A stretch of 5,606 nt of DNA, taken from contig CAZQAF010000142.1 in the NCBI GenBank assembly GCA_964591175.1, positions 1 to 5,606 of the forward strand, written 5' to 3'. Both the position numbers and the translations under genes were made by a program. The notes beneath the pieces were generated by a model. It was not told the DNA's origin, ran no database searches, and saw only the letters and a list, made by a program, of their open reading frames with translations. The first letter of the stretch is position 1. Each line of letters opens with the position of its first letter. Positions 1 to 5,583 of this stretch are shown here, piece by piece. Origin of the DNA: UBA11574 sp964591175 (GTDB lineage: Bacteria; Desulfobacterota; Desulfobacteria; Desulfobacterales; UBA11574).

Positions 1-546
1 GGAATGCCGGGTTCGGGGAAAAGCACGATCGCCGGGGAACTTTCCAGAATTTTGAGTATCCGGACTTTTCAATCCGATGTGATCCGAAAAGAACTGTTTG
101 GTCTGAAGCCCGGTGATCGATCCGATCTGCCGTTTGAAACAGGCATGTATTCAAAAGGCGCCAGCGCACTCACGTATGGGAGGCTTCTTCTGTCGGCCCA
201 GGAAGAAATTGAACAGGGCAGATCTGTTATTTTAGACGCGACATATGGCCGTCAACATCATCGCGCTGAGGCCGTTCGAATGGCAAATGACATTGACGCA
301 AACATTATTTTTGTCGAATGCGCATTAAAAGAAAATATGATTAAAGAGCGTCTTTTAAAGCGCGAGGCCGGATATCCGGTTTCAGATGCCCGGTACCGCC
401 ATTATGAAAATTTCAAGCAGCGATTTGAACCCTTAAACGAGTTGAGCGGTGTGATGCATATTCGCGTGGACACCGGAAAGCCGTTGAAAGCGTGCATGGA
501 GCAAATTCTGGTAAAAACGTCTCCCCTCATGGCGCGCAAGGCCTAA
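1..546 (+). CDS. P-loop kinase of the COG0645 / AAA_33 type, 3' part of a gene cut by the window edge
   Basis: The reading frame is open at base 1 and ends with TAA at 544-546, leaving 181 visible residues. The first residues read GMPGSGKST, a complete Walker A loop. The methionine inside that loop cannot be the true start, because the loop's first glycine lies before it, so the gene begins upstream of the window. Other seen motifs fit the predicted-kinase family COG0645: SDVIRKELFG shortly after the P-loop, ILDATYGRQHHR near residue 77, and VSDARYRHYENFKQRFEP near residue 127. In this family the domain often follows an aminoglycoside-phosphotransferase-like domain (COG2187) in one protein of about 500 residues, so a fusion is plausible but not visible here. 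The protein is probably a cytoplasmic ATP-dependent phosphotransferase with unknown substrate. A zeta-toxin role is possible for related folds, but nothing here supports it. It converges on the phosphatase gene across a 165-base gap. Confidence 0.85.
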   Translation, partial: GMPGSGKSTIAGELSRILSIRTFQSDVIRKELFGLKPGDRSDLPFETGMYSKGASALTYGRLLLSAQEEIEQGRSVILDATYGRQHHRAEAVRMANDIDANIIFVECALKENMIKERLLKREAGYPVSDARYRHYENFKQRFEPLNELSGVMHIRVDTGKPLKACMEQILVKTSPLMARKA

Positions 547-550
547 CTGC

Positions 551-600
551 AGAAAATAGGAAAGAGGAAAGAGGGAAAAAATGGAAAGAGAATAAGGAAA
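551..600. other. purine-rich tract in the convergent gap
   Basis: On the + strand 47 of these 50 bases are A or G, with only three thymines, and short GGAAA/GAAAG units recur. It directly abuts the left arm of the palindrome. Read on the - strand it becomes a pyrimidine tract with a run of six T at 581-576, which could serve as the U-rich part of a terminator for the - strand array. It contains no start codon with a usable reading frame. Its role is inferred from position only. Confidence 0.6.
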
Positions 601-681
601 ACCGCGGATGAACGCAAATTAGCACAAATAATACTATTAGTGTTTATTTGCGTTCATTTGCGGTTATCTGTTTTCTAAAAT
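576..681. terminator. possible bidirectional terminator between convergent genes
   Basis: The kinase gene ends at 546 on + and the phosphatase gene at 712 on -. The long hairpin at 600-665 is the only strong structure between them. On + it is followed by ATCTGTTTTCT, which is moderately U-rich in RNA. On - it is followed by TTTTCC and, 18 bases after the stem, by six T. The stem is AT-rich and far longer than a usual intrinsic terminator, so the role is inferred from position and composition. Confidence 0.4.
600..665. repeat. 66-bp near-perfect palindrome made of about 10-bp units
   Basis: The left arm starts AACCGCGGATGAACGCAAAT and the right arm ends ATTTGCGTTCATTTGCGGTT. Pairing 600 with 665 and moving inward gives 31 positions with only two true mismatches (620/645 and 626/639) and three G-U wobbles (606/659, 607/658, 622/643), closing on a loop at 631-634. 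Within each arm a unit close to CCGCAAATGA or ACGCAAATAA repeats every 10 bases: 602-611, 612-621 and 622-631 on the left, and 654-663 and 644-653 inverted on the right. Both flanking genes end here, so it lies outside coding sequence. The fact that two wobbles replace G-C or A-T pairs suggests the fold matters as RNA, though it may simply be a decayed dispersed repeat. I recall similar CGCAAA-type intergenic repeats in many environmental bacteria, but could not check this. Confidence 0.8.
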
Positions 682-711
682 AGACTTTGGCCAATTAGCC
701 GGAGGTTTCGT

Positions 712-1167
712 TTACAGGAGGGGAAAAATGCGTTCGATGTGATGTTTGATGAGGTCGAATACCTGCTGGTATTTTTCATACGAACCGCCCATGGGGTCTT
801 GAATCGCACTTTTTCGGGTGGCCTTGTCCGGCCAGGCCCCAAGCAGGAATATTTTTTTGCGGGACCAGGGGAAAAACGTCTCCACGAATTTAATATGAAC
901 GGGTTCCATGCATAAAATAAGATCCGCTTTTTCCAACTCATTGCCCATCAGATATCGCGCCTTGTGGGATGATATGTCGAAACCGTCTTCTTTGCACACT
1001 TTTTGGGCATATTCGGTGGCCGGGGAATCATACAGTCCATGGATACCCATGGATGAAACCATGAGGTCACGGCGGCCTGCTTCTTTGGCTTTATGCCGCA
1101 TCAAACCTTCCGCCATGGGACTCCGGCATATATTACCGGTACAAATAAAAACAATGTGCCGTGTCAT
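712..1167 (-). CDS. low-molecular-weight protein-tyrosine-phosphatase family protein
   Basis: This 151-residue protein has the usual length of the family. It hydrolyses phospho-protein through a cysteinyl-phosphate intermediate in the cytoplasm. The P-loop CTGNICRS lies at residues 9-16, giving nucleophile Cys9 and phosphate-binding Arg15 in the CX5R signature. The general acid is Asp124 in DPMGGS. The region SPATEYAQKVC (48-58) and DISSHKAR (64-71) also match the family. In the protein-arginine phosphatase YwlE a threonine takes the place held here by Ile13. The isoleucine points to phosphotyrosine rather than phosphoarginine, which is an inference from known YwlE work. The ATG start is 7 bases after the YpsA-type gene's stop, with only a weak purine-rich ribosome site (GAGATAAAAG), so translation may be coupled. 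It is the last gene of the array, and its TAA stop at 714-712 is followed by the palindrome. No partner tyrosine kinase is visible in the window. Confidence 0.93.
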   Translation of the reverse strand: MTRHIVFICTGNICRSPMAEGLMRHKAKEAGRRDLMVSSMGIHGLYDSPATEYAQKVCKEDGFDISSHKARYLMGNELEKADLILCMEPVHIKFVETFFPWSRKKIFLLGAWPDKATRKSAIQDPMGGSYEKYQQVFDLIKHHIERIFPLL

Positions 1168-1174
1168 TTTTCTT

Positions 1175-1999
1175 TTATCTCACAATCTTCAATACATTGG
1201 TTTTTTGCAGCTTTTCCCATAATGCTCTGACGATAGTCAGAGAAGCGCCGTTTTCATCCAGATGCTCATCGTTGGCCGTCAAACGGCAGGAATCCAACAG
1301 CAACTCGTTGGTCAGCCATAAACCGACTTCGTTTTGCAGATTAGCTTTGAGGGAGAGGTAAAGATCCGCTAATTTGTCTTTGGGGATATTTGCGATCATG
1401 GTTTTGTCTCTTAAAGATAATTTTGACAAGAGTTTATCAGCAGCTTCTTCAACGGTTCCGGGCAGGATTGCCGTTTTCAATTGCGCGCGGCGTTTGGGCG
1501 TACCCGTAAAGGATGCCTGCATGGTGTCATCGACGAGATCAAGATAAAGAACGGTTTCGATAATATCGACCGTCGCCTGATATATCGCAGGATCTTTACT
1601 TGCCCTGGGTCCTGCAACGTTCAAAACTTCGATTTCATTTTCAGTGAGCCATGATTTGATTTTTTCGGCAGCTTGAAAGGCACTGCGCTTGTTCAAATCG
1701 ATGTGAAGCCAAGGGCGATGATGTAAAAGGGTCATCTCCCGGGTATAATCGGATCCGCCGGAGAGCCTTCCATGGGATATAATCAATGTGCCGTCTGAAT
1801 CGATGACATTCTGTTCGGTCCGTTTATTATAGTCGAAGGTTTCCATTTCTTTAAGGTTATATTTATGATCCAAAACGCCGGTTTCGGTTTTTCGTCCTCT
1901 GGGAATCCAACCGCCGTGGGGAATTCCGAGTTTAATGGCAACATCAAGGGCCGCTTGGTCGGCACCGGTTTGACCGCCGGATATTATTTTTTTAAGCAT
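1175..1999 (-). CDS. YpsA/SLOG-family 'putative molybdenum carrier' protein with DUF6794-like C-terminal domain
   Basis: This 274-residue protein has two parts. Residues 1 to about 155 match the putative molybdenum-carrier family (PF12694) of the SLOG/YpsA fold: IISGGQTGADQAALDVA at 5-21, where the glycine-rich loop would bind a nucleotide or cofactor, then GGWIPRGRKTE at 29-39, an SGGSDYT stretch at 80-86, and NVAGPRASK at 127-135. The family name comes from structural likeness, and no reaction is proven. Residues 178-264 look like a DUF6794-type domain: LPGTVEEAADKLLSKL, then GLWLTNELLLDSC, then GASLTIVRALWEKL near the end. This second assignment is from recalled motifs and is less certain. 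No signal peptide or membrane segment is seen, so it should be cytoplasmic. The ATG overlaps the bactofilin stop by one base (TAATG), with AAGGA about 12 bases upstream, which implies translational coupling. Confidence 0.85.
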   Translation of the reverse strand: MLKKIISGGQTGADQAALDVAIKLGIPHGGWIPRGRKTETGVLDHKYNLKEMETFDYNKRTEQNVIDSDGTLIISHGRLSGGSDYTREMTLLHHRPWLHIDLNKRSAFQAAEKIKSWLTENEIEVLNVAGPRASKDPAIYQATVDIIETVLYLDLVDDTMQASFTGTPKRRAQLKTAILPGTVEEAADKLLSKLSLRDKTMIANIPKDKLADLYLSLKANLQNEVGLWLTNELLLDSCRLTANDEHLDENGASLTIVRALWEKLQKTNVLKIVR

Positions 2000-2379
2000 T
2001 AGGGTATACTATCCTTTTCCAAATCATTTTGAATGTTTAGGCCAGAGTCTTTTGCAGAAAGACTGGTGACTTGAGCATTCAAAATTGCACCGGTTTCCAC
2101 CACTAAATCTTTGCAGACAACTTTACCCGAACATTTTCCGGTGGCCAGTATAACCAATTCCTTTAACGCTCTGAGGTCTCCTTCAAAAGTGCCGCCGATA
2201 GTCATACTGGCAACCTTGACATCCGCATAAACGGATCCTTCTTCAGCAATGACAATACTTTCTCCGATGACCGTACCTTTCACGACACCTTTCACGATTA
2301 GCCTTCCACGGGTATGGATTGTGCCGTCTACGGTTAATTCTTTGTCGATAATGGAAAAATCTTTTGCAATGTTATTCAC
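1999..2379 (-). CDS. small bactofilin (polymer-forming cytoskeletal protein)
   Basis: Bactofilins (DUF583) self-assemble without nucleotide into filaments through a right-handed beta-helix, and serve as scaffolds for cell shape, cell-wall enzymes or polar proteins. The core runs from about residue 13 to 108 and shows the regular alternation of short hydrophobic strands and glycine turns, for example GRLIVKGVVKGTVIGESI, VASMTIGGTFEGDL and CSGKVVCKDLVVETGAIL. The N-terminal tail is only about 12 residues and the C-terminal tail about 18 and polar, so this is a compact, single-domain member with no membrane segment. I chose the GTG at 2379-2377 (126 residues) because GGAG lies 7 bases upstream and because the frame before it has no family similarity. 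A TTG at 2502 would add 41 unlike residues and overlap the preceding gene. The stop shares one base with the next start. The partner protein it organises cannot be told from the sequence. Confidence 0.9.
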   Translation of the reverse strand: MNNIAKDFSIIDKELTVDGTIHTRGRLIVKGVVKGTVIGESIVIAEEGSVYADVKVASMTIGGTFEGDLRALKELVILATGKCSGKVVCKDLVVETGAILNAQVTSLSAKDSGLNIQNDLEKDSIP

Positions 2380-2390
2380 AGTATATCTCC
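2380..2390 (-). promoter_or_regulatory. ribosome binding site that sets the bactofilin start
   Basis: On the - strand GGAG at 2390-2387 is followed by a 7-base spacer ATATACT and then GTG at 2379. This is among the best-placed Shine-Dalgarno signals in the window and supports the short 126-residue bactofilin over the longer TTG-started frame. Confidence 0.75.
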
Positions 2391-2417
2391 AGATATGGGG
2401 TCCGGTTGCCAATGCCG

Positions 2418-3239
2418 TTAATGGATTTTTGAACCGGGTCTTAATTTTAACGATAGGGTATGCCCTATTGATACCTTTAACCGGCGGCTGGCATTTCCAC
2501 AATTGACTGCAATTTCAAGGAATCCGAAGCTTCCGATAACGGCAGCAGGATCTCCGGGCGTCGCGTTTAAATAACTTTGAGACAACCCCTTAATTACTGT
2601 TTTATCAACTTTGATTACAAGTGTTTTTTCAGGGCTGTTTTGAATAAATTCTTTGAGGCGGCTGTCATCAATATTCGAGATACAGTTTCCAAAGTGGTCA
2701 ATGGATATGATTGTTCCGATGAGTTCCCCTTTCTCTGATAGATACGGCTTTGAGATATTCAGCCGAACCAGATCTTGCGGATTTAGGGACCGGCCGAATT
2801 GATCGATAGGAACGCCTCTGGAAAGGTGAGAGGCGACCGGCGCAAATATATCCCGACCATGAAATGTGTGGCTGACCTCGTTTAAAAAAAAATGGGGATT
2901 TTCAACACGAACGATGTCATCAGTATCGTTTTCATCCATAAGAAGGGTTAGAACGCCGTTATCGGGTGCGAGAAAAACTTGTTCCGCCAATCCAACGGCG
3001 ACGATTGAGCGATCCCCGCCAACCCCCGGATCTACAACGATAATATGTATTGTGCCTTTGGGGAAATACTTGTAAACAGCGTTTATGAGATAGGCCGCCC
3101 CGATCAAGTCTTGCGGAGCGACGGTATGACAAACATCGACCACTACGGCAGAAGCGTTGATAGAAAGGATGACGCCTTTCATGACGCCGGCATAAGCATC
3201 CTCGGTGCCAAAGTCTGTCAGGAGTGTAATAATCGACAT
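2418..3239 (-). CDS. SAM hydroxide adenosyltransferase (DUF62 family)
   Basis: Family members split S-adenosylmethionine with water (hydroxide) into adenosine and L-methionine, and are relatives of the fluorinase and chlorinase. The protein has 273 residues, close to the usual length. It opens with the typical MSIITLLTDFGTEDAY. The catalytic triad known from the archaeal enzyme corresponds to Asp70 in VDPGVG, Arg77 in GGDRS, and His127 in HTFHGRD. The C-terminal domain shows DHFGNCISNI at 181-190 and GSFGFLEIAVNCGNA at 236-250. No halide-binding signature was apparent, so hydrolysis rather than halogenation is expected. I chose the ATG at 3239-3237 because it aligns with the family's start. 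A TTG six bases upstream (3245) is also possible and sits better relative to a weak TAAGAA site. It lies 35 bases after ruvB and 38 before bactofilin. It may limit intracellular SAM, but its physiological role is poorly known. Confidence 0.93.
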   Translation of the reverse strand: MSIITLLTDFGTEDAYAGVMKGVILSINASAVVVDVCHTVAPQDLIGAAYLINAVYKYFPKGTIHIIVVDPGVGGDRSIVAVGLAEQVFLAPDNGVLTLLMDENDTDDIVRVENPHFFLNEVSHTFHGRDIFAPVASHLSRGVPIDQFGRSLNPQDLVRLNISKPYLSEKGELIGTIISIDHFGNCISNIDDSRLKEFIQNSPEKTLVIKVDKTVIKGLSQSYLNATPGDPAAVIGSFGFLEIAVNCGNASRRLKVSIGHTLSLKLRPGSKIH

Positions 3240-3274
3240 AGTCAAGTTTTAATTTCTTACGGAATCGTCAATCA

Positions 3275-4312
3275 CTAAAATATACTTTTTTGAAAACCGA
3301 ATCCGAGATGCTTGTGCGCCGTTTCTGAAGCCTTCCTCCCTGCAGATGTCCTCGTAACAAGTCCGATTTTTAAAAGATAAGGTTCAACAACATCCACCAG
3401 CGTATCTGTTTCTTCCTGAAGGGTTGCTGCAATGGCTTCGATGCCGACCGGACCGCCCTTATAAAATTCGATGATGGTTTTTAAATATCTGCGGTCAAGA
3501 TCGGTCAATCCTTTTTCATCCACGCCCTCCAATACCAGCGCCGCTTCGACGATCTTTTTAGTAATCACGCCGTCTGCACGCACCTGGGCATAATCCCTGA
3601 CACGCTTTAAGAGCCTGTTTACGATCCGGGGTGTCCCTCTGGATCGACTTGAGAGTTCCTTTGCTCCCTCATCATCGATAGTGACCTTAAGCAAAGAAGC
3701 CGAACGCCGGATGATTTTTGACAGGTCCTTTTCGTTGTAAAAATCGAGACTCCTGAAAATGCCAAACCGGTCACGCAAGGGTGCGGATAATAGCCCGACC
3801 CGTGTGGTCGCACCCACCAGGGTAAAACGGCTCAAACGGTACCGGTGACTGCGGGCATGCACCCCTTTGTCAAACACAAAATCGACGGCAAAATCTTCCA
3901 TAGCCGGGTACAAAAATTCTTCGACAATCTTCGGCGTCCTGTGAATCTCATCGATAAACAGAATATCTCTGTCTTCCAAATGGGTTAAAATTCCGATGAG
4001 ATCCCCGCCTTTTTCAATGGATGGGCCGGATGTCGACGTGAGATTGCCCCCCATTTCATTGGCGATAATGTGAGCCAACGTGGTTTTTCCAAGGCCGGGC
4101 GGACCGTGGAAGAGAATGTGATCCACCGGCTCTTCGCGCTGTAATGCCGCTTCAATGGCAATCTTAAGGGCTTCGACCACCTCGGATTGGCCGACGTAAT
4201 CCTCGAACCGATCCGGCCGTAAAGAAAGGATTTCCGGTTCTTTATCCATCGGAAGGCAGGATCCTGTAAGGATACCCTGTTTATCGGAAGAATAAGTCGG
4301 CATGTCATCCAT
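3275..4312 (-). CDS. ruvB: RuvB, Holliday-junction branch-migration ATPase
   Basis: RuvB forms hexameric AAA+ rings that, loaded by RuvA, pump DNA through the Holliday junction. Residues are counted from the ATG at 4312 (345 residues, usual family length). Walker A GPPGLGKTT is at 70-78, Walker B with Asp121 and Glu122 in LFIDEIH, sensor 1 GATTR at 167-171, the arginine-finger stretch APLRDRFG at 177-184, sensor 2 RGTPRI at 225-230, and the DNA-binding winged helix from about 266 (GLTDLDRRYL) to 335. All catalytic residues are present. Small departures from common RuvB are HRTPKIVEE after Walker B and RTSAGRK in place of RTPRGR in the winged helix. The start is uncertain: ATGs at 4312, 4303 and 4249 are all in frame and none has a strong ribosome site, and an upstream TTG at 4357 is also possible. 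The gene follows ruvA after a 106-base gap and precedes the SAM hydrolase gene. Confidence 0.96.
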   Translation of the reverse strand: MDDMPTYSSDKQGILTGSCLPMDKEPEILSLRPDRFEDYVGQSEVVEALKIAIEAALQREEPVDHILFHGPPGLGKTTLAHIIANEMGGNLTSTSGPSIEKGGDLIGILTHLEDRDILFIDEIHRTPKIVEEFLYPAMEDFAVDFVFDKGVHARSHRYRLSRFTLVGATTRVGLLSAPLRDRFGIFRSLDFYNEKDLSKIIRRSASLLKVTIDDEGAKELSSRSRGTPRIVNRLLKRVRDYAQVRADGVITKKIVEAALVLEGVDEKGLTDLDRRYLKTIIEFYKGGPVGIEAIAATLQEETDTLVDVVEPYLLKIGLVTRTSAGRKASETAHKHLGFGFQKSIF

Positions 4313-4325
4313 CTTTGTTAGGTTG

Positions 4326-4361
4326 GCGGTTGGATGCTCGCGTTGCTTAACCTCCAACCGC
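4326..4361 (-). repeat. inverted repeat in the ruvA-ruvB leader
   Basis: GCGGTTGGA at 4326-4334 and its exact complement TCCAACCGC at 4353-4361 could form a 9-bp stem with an 18-base loop in the mRNA just upstream of ruvB. A single mismatch (4325/4362) is followed by two more pairs. No T-run follows on the - strand, so an intrinsic terminator is unlikely. The loop side contains GGAGG, too far (38 bases) from the ATG at 4312 to act as its ribosome site. A role in RNA stability or translation is speculation. Confidence 0.45.
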
Positions 4362-4412
4362 GAAGCGTTTGCTTGATAGAAGCCTTCTCACGAGGGCCTA
4401 AAAGCGATAGCC

Positions 4413-4430
4413 GCCGGATCAGCTTCCGGC
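4413..4430 (-). repeat. short inverted repeat spanning the ruvA stop codon
   Basis: GCCGGA at 4413-4418 and TCCGGC at 4425-4430 are perfect complements around a 6-base loop that includes the ruvA TGA stop (4421-4419). On the - strand it is followed by GGCTATCGCTTTTA, which has only a four-T run. It could slow ribosomes or mark an RNA 3' end, but a 6-bp stem of this kind can arise by chance. Confidence 0.35.
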
Positions 4431-5039
4431 ATTTTCTCCGCGATATACTTCTTCAAAAAGCTCTTCCGGGGTTGAAATACCGGCGTTGCGCTTCATCGCA
4501 TCGACCACCATCTGCTTTGCCGCAGCTATTTTGTATCCCAACTGTTCCACAAGAACTTCAAGGACTTGCTGAGACAAATCTTCTACATCGGTAGCTTCGA
4601 CCTTTTGAGACGGCTGAATCAGCGCAAATTTATCCATCTTGCCTTCAAGTGTCGCGATAATCTTTCGCGCCGTCCTGTCCCCGATGCTCTTTAATCGCTT
4701 GAGTTTACTCACATCCCTTGCTTCTATGGCCCTCGCGATGTCTCGAACGGGTATGGTCAGGGCTTTTATCGCTGTCAAGACACCGACCGCCTCTACAGAG
4801 ATAAAGTACTGAAAAAATTCTTTCTCGACCTCAAGGTTAAAGCCGATCAAGACCGGTTTCGGCTGACGCTCGGTCTGATGATAATAAATATAAAGGGATA
4901 CGTGATCTCCGACGGATTTTGCCCCGAATGTATCCATGACAAATGCCGGGAGTAAAATTTCATAGCCGATCTGATTGGCCAGAACAAGTATCCGGTCATC
5001 TCTCTTTTTTAAAAGTTTTCCTTCAAGGTACCCGATCAT
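4419..5039 (-). CDS. ruvA: RuvA, Holliday-junction DNA-binding subunit (divergent)
   Basis: RuvA tetramers hold the four-way junction flat and load RuvB. The protein has 206 residues, normal for the family. Domain I (OB fold) starts MIGYLEGKLL and runs to about residue 67. Domain II, with two helix-hairpin-helix motifs, spans about 70-140, and domain III (RuvB contact) about 152-203, containing VLEVLVEQLGYKIAAAKQMV. The hairpin motifs are unusual: the first reads VEAVGVLTA where GVGPK is normal, and the second reads LKSIGDRTA where PGIGKKTA is normal. The loop that holds two acidic pin residues in E. coli reads HQTERQPKPV, two residues longer and with only one acidic residue. This style is, as I recall, typical of Desulfobacterales RuvA. 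The ATG overlaps the ruvC 3' end by 17 bases, with GGGAT a few bases upstream as ribosome site. This position between ruvC and ruvB confirms identity. Confidence 0.93.
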   Translation of the reverse strand: MIGYLEGKLLKKRDDRILVLANQIGYEILLPAFVMDTFGAKSVGDHVSLYIYYHQTERQPKPVLIGFNLEVEKEFFQYFISVEAVGVLTAIKALTIPVRDIARAIEARDVSKLKRLKSIGDRTARKIIATLEGKMDKFALIQPSQKVEATDVEDLSQQVLEVLVEQLGYKIAAAKQMVVDAMKRNAGISTPEELFEEVYRGENAGS

Positions 5040-5562
5040 TATATCCCGTTCTCTTCTTCTTGTAAGGTGTTTTTTTCAAGTCGTGGCTATTATGGCGGAA
5101 TAATCCTACAAGGGCAAGTCCCATGGCATCGGAAGCGTGATACGGCCGAATGGGCGCGGTCAGATTTAATAAACCGCGCACGGCCATTTCAAGCTGTGCC
5201 TTTGTTGCATTGCCGTTTCCGGTCAATACCTGCTTGGATTCACGAACCGAAATTTCGACAATGGGTATTTCCAATCGGCATCCTGCCAGAAGAACTACGC
5301 CCGTGACTTTGCCCAGTGTTATGCCTGCATTTGGAAACTTTTCAATGGAAAACACATCTTCCACGACCATAAGATCCGGTTTTTCATCTTTTAATACCCG
5401 AACGAGATTTGAAAAAATATGATTGAGGCGATTCGGTAACGGAAGATTTTTTGAGGTTTGAATACTGCCGAAGGAGAAGCCGTCAACCTTAATGCCGGCT
5501 CCCCTGGCAATCCCAACACCTGTTGCGGATAAACCGGGGTCGATACCGATAACTGTTATCAT
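5023..5562 (-). CDS. ruvC: RuvC, Holliday-junction resolvase (crossover junction endodeoxyribonuclease)
   Basis: RuvC is a dimeric, metal-dependent RNase-H-fold nuclease that nicks two opposed strands of a Holliday junction. The protein has 179 residues, within the family's usual 160-190. Catalytic residues are visible as Asp8 in GIDPGLSATG, Glu68 in VVEDVF, and His142 and Asp145 in RPYHASDA. Histidine instead of aspartate at the third position is a common bacterial variant, as in Thermus. The C-terminal tail is rich in lysine and arginine (KKTPYKKKRTGY) and may add DNA affinity. The ATG is preceded by CAGGGA about 11 bases upstream. The TGA stop lies inside the ruvA start region, a 17-base overlap typical of coupled translation. 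It is the first gene of the array seen here. In related bacteria yebC often comes just before, but only 44 bases remain in the window. Confidence 0.97.
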   Translation of the reverse strand: MITVIGIDPGLSATGVGIARGAGIKVDGFSFGSIQTSKNLPLPNRLNHIFSNLVRVLKDEKPDLMVVEDVFSIEKFPNAGITLGKVTGVVLLAGCRLEIPIVEISVRESKQVLTGNGNATKAQLEMAVRGLLNLTAPIRPYHASDAMGLALVGLFRHNSHDLKKTPYKKKRTGYNDRVP

Positions 5563-5583
5563 GCCACGCGCTTCCCTGAGACC

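Noticed and set aside
1..546. Zeta-toxin-like component of a toxin-antitoxin pair
   Set aside because: The P-loop kinase fold is shared, but the motifs fit COG0645 better, no small antitoxin gene lies downstream, and the 5' part is outside the window.
600..665. Integron attC site, MITE or CRISPR remnant
   Set aside because: The ends lack the RYYYAAC/GTTRRRY core of attC, no integrase, transposase or cas gene is near, no flanking target duplication is visible, and the 10-bp units have no spacers.
908..1361. Overlapping + strand reading frames opposite the phosphatase and YpsA-type genes
   Set aside because: They lie antisense to well-supported genes, show no family motifs, and have no ribosome site.
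712..1999. A new defence pair formed by the SLOG-type protein and the phosphatase
   Set aside because: SLOG domains do occur in defence systems, but the genes sit in a housekeeping ruv array, lack an effector such as a nuclease or membrane protein, and show no sign of transfer.
2249..2506. 85-codon + strand frame opposite bactofilin
   Set aside because: It is antisense to a clear bactofilin and the end of the SAM hydrolase gene, and has no recognisable domain; its hydrophobic look follows from the opposite strand's composition.
3045..3278. 77-codon + strand frame opposite the SAM hydrolase 5' end
   Set aside because: It is entirely antisense to a conserved enzyme, with no domain or initiation signal.
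3985..4308. 107-codon - strand frame within ruvB in another phase
   Set aside because: It runs inside the conserved RuvB AAA+ domain out of frame, with basic low-similarity sequence typical of a shadow frame.
5067..5422. Two + strand frames opposite ruvC
   Set aside because: Both are antisense to RuvC with all catalytic residues intact and carry no motifs of their own.
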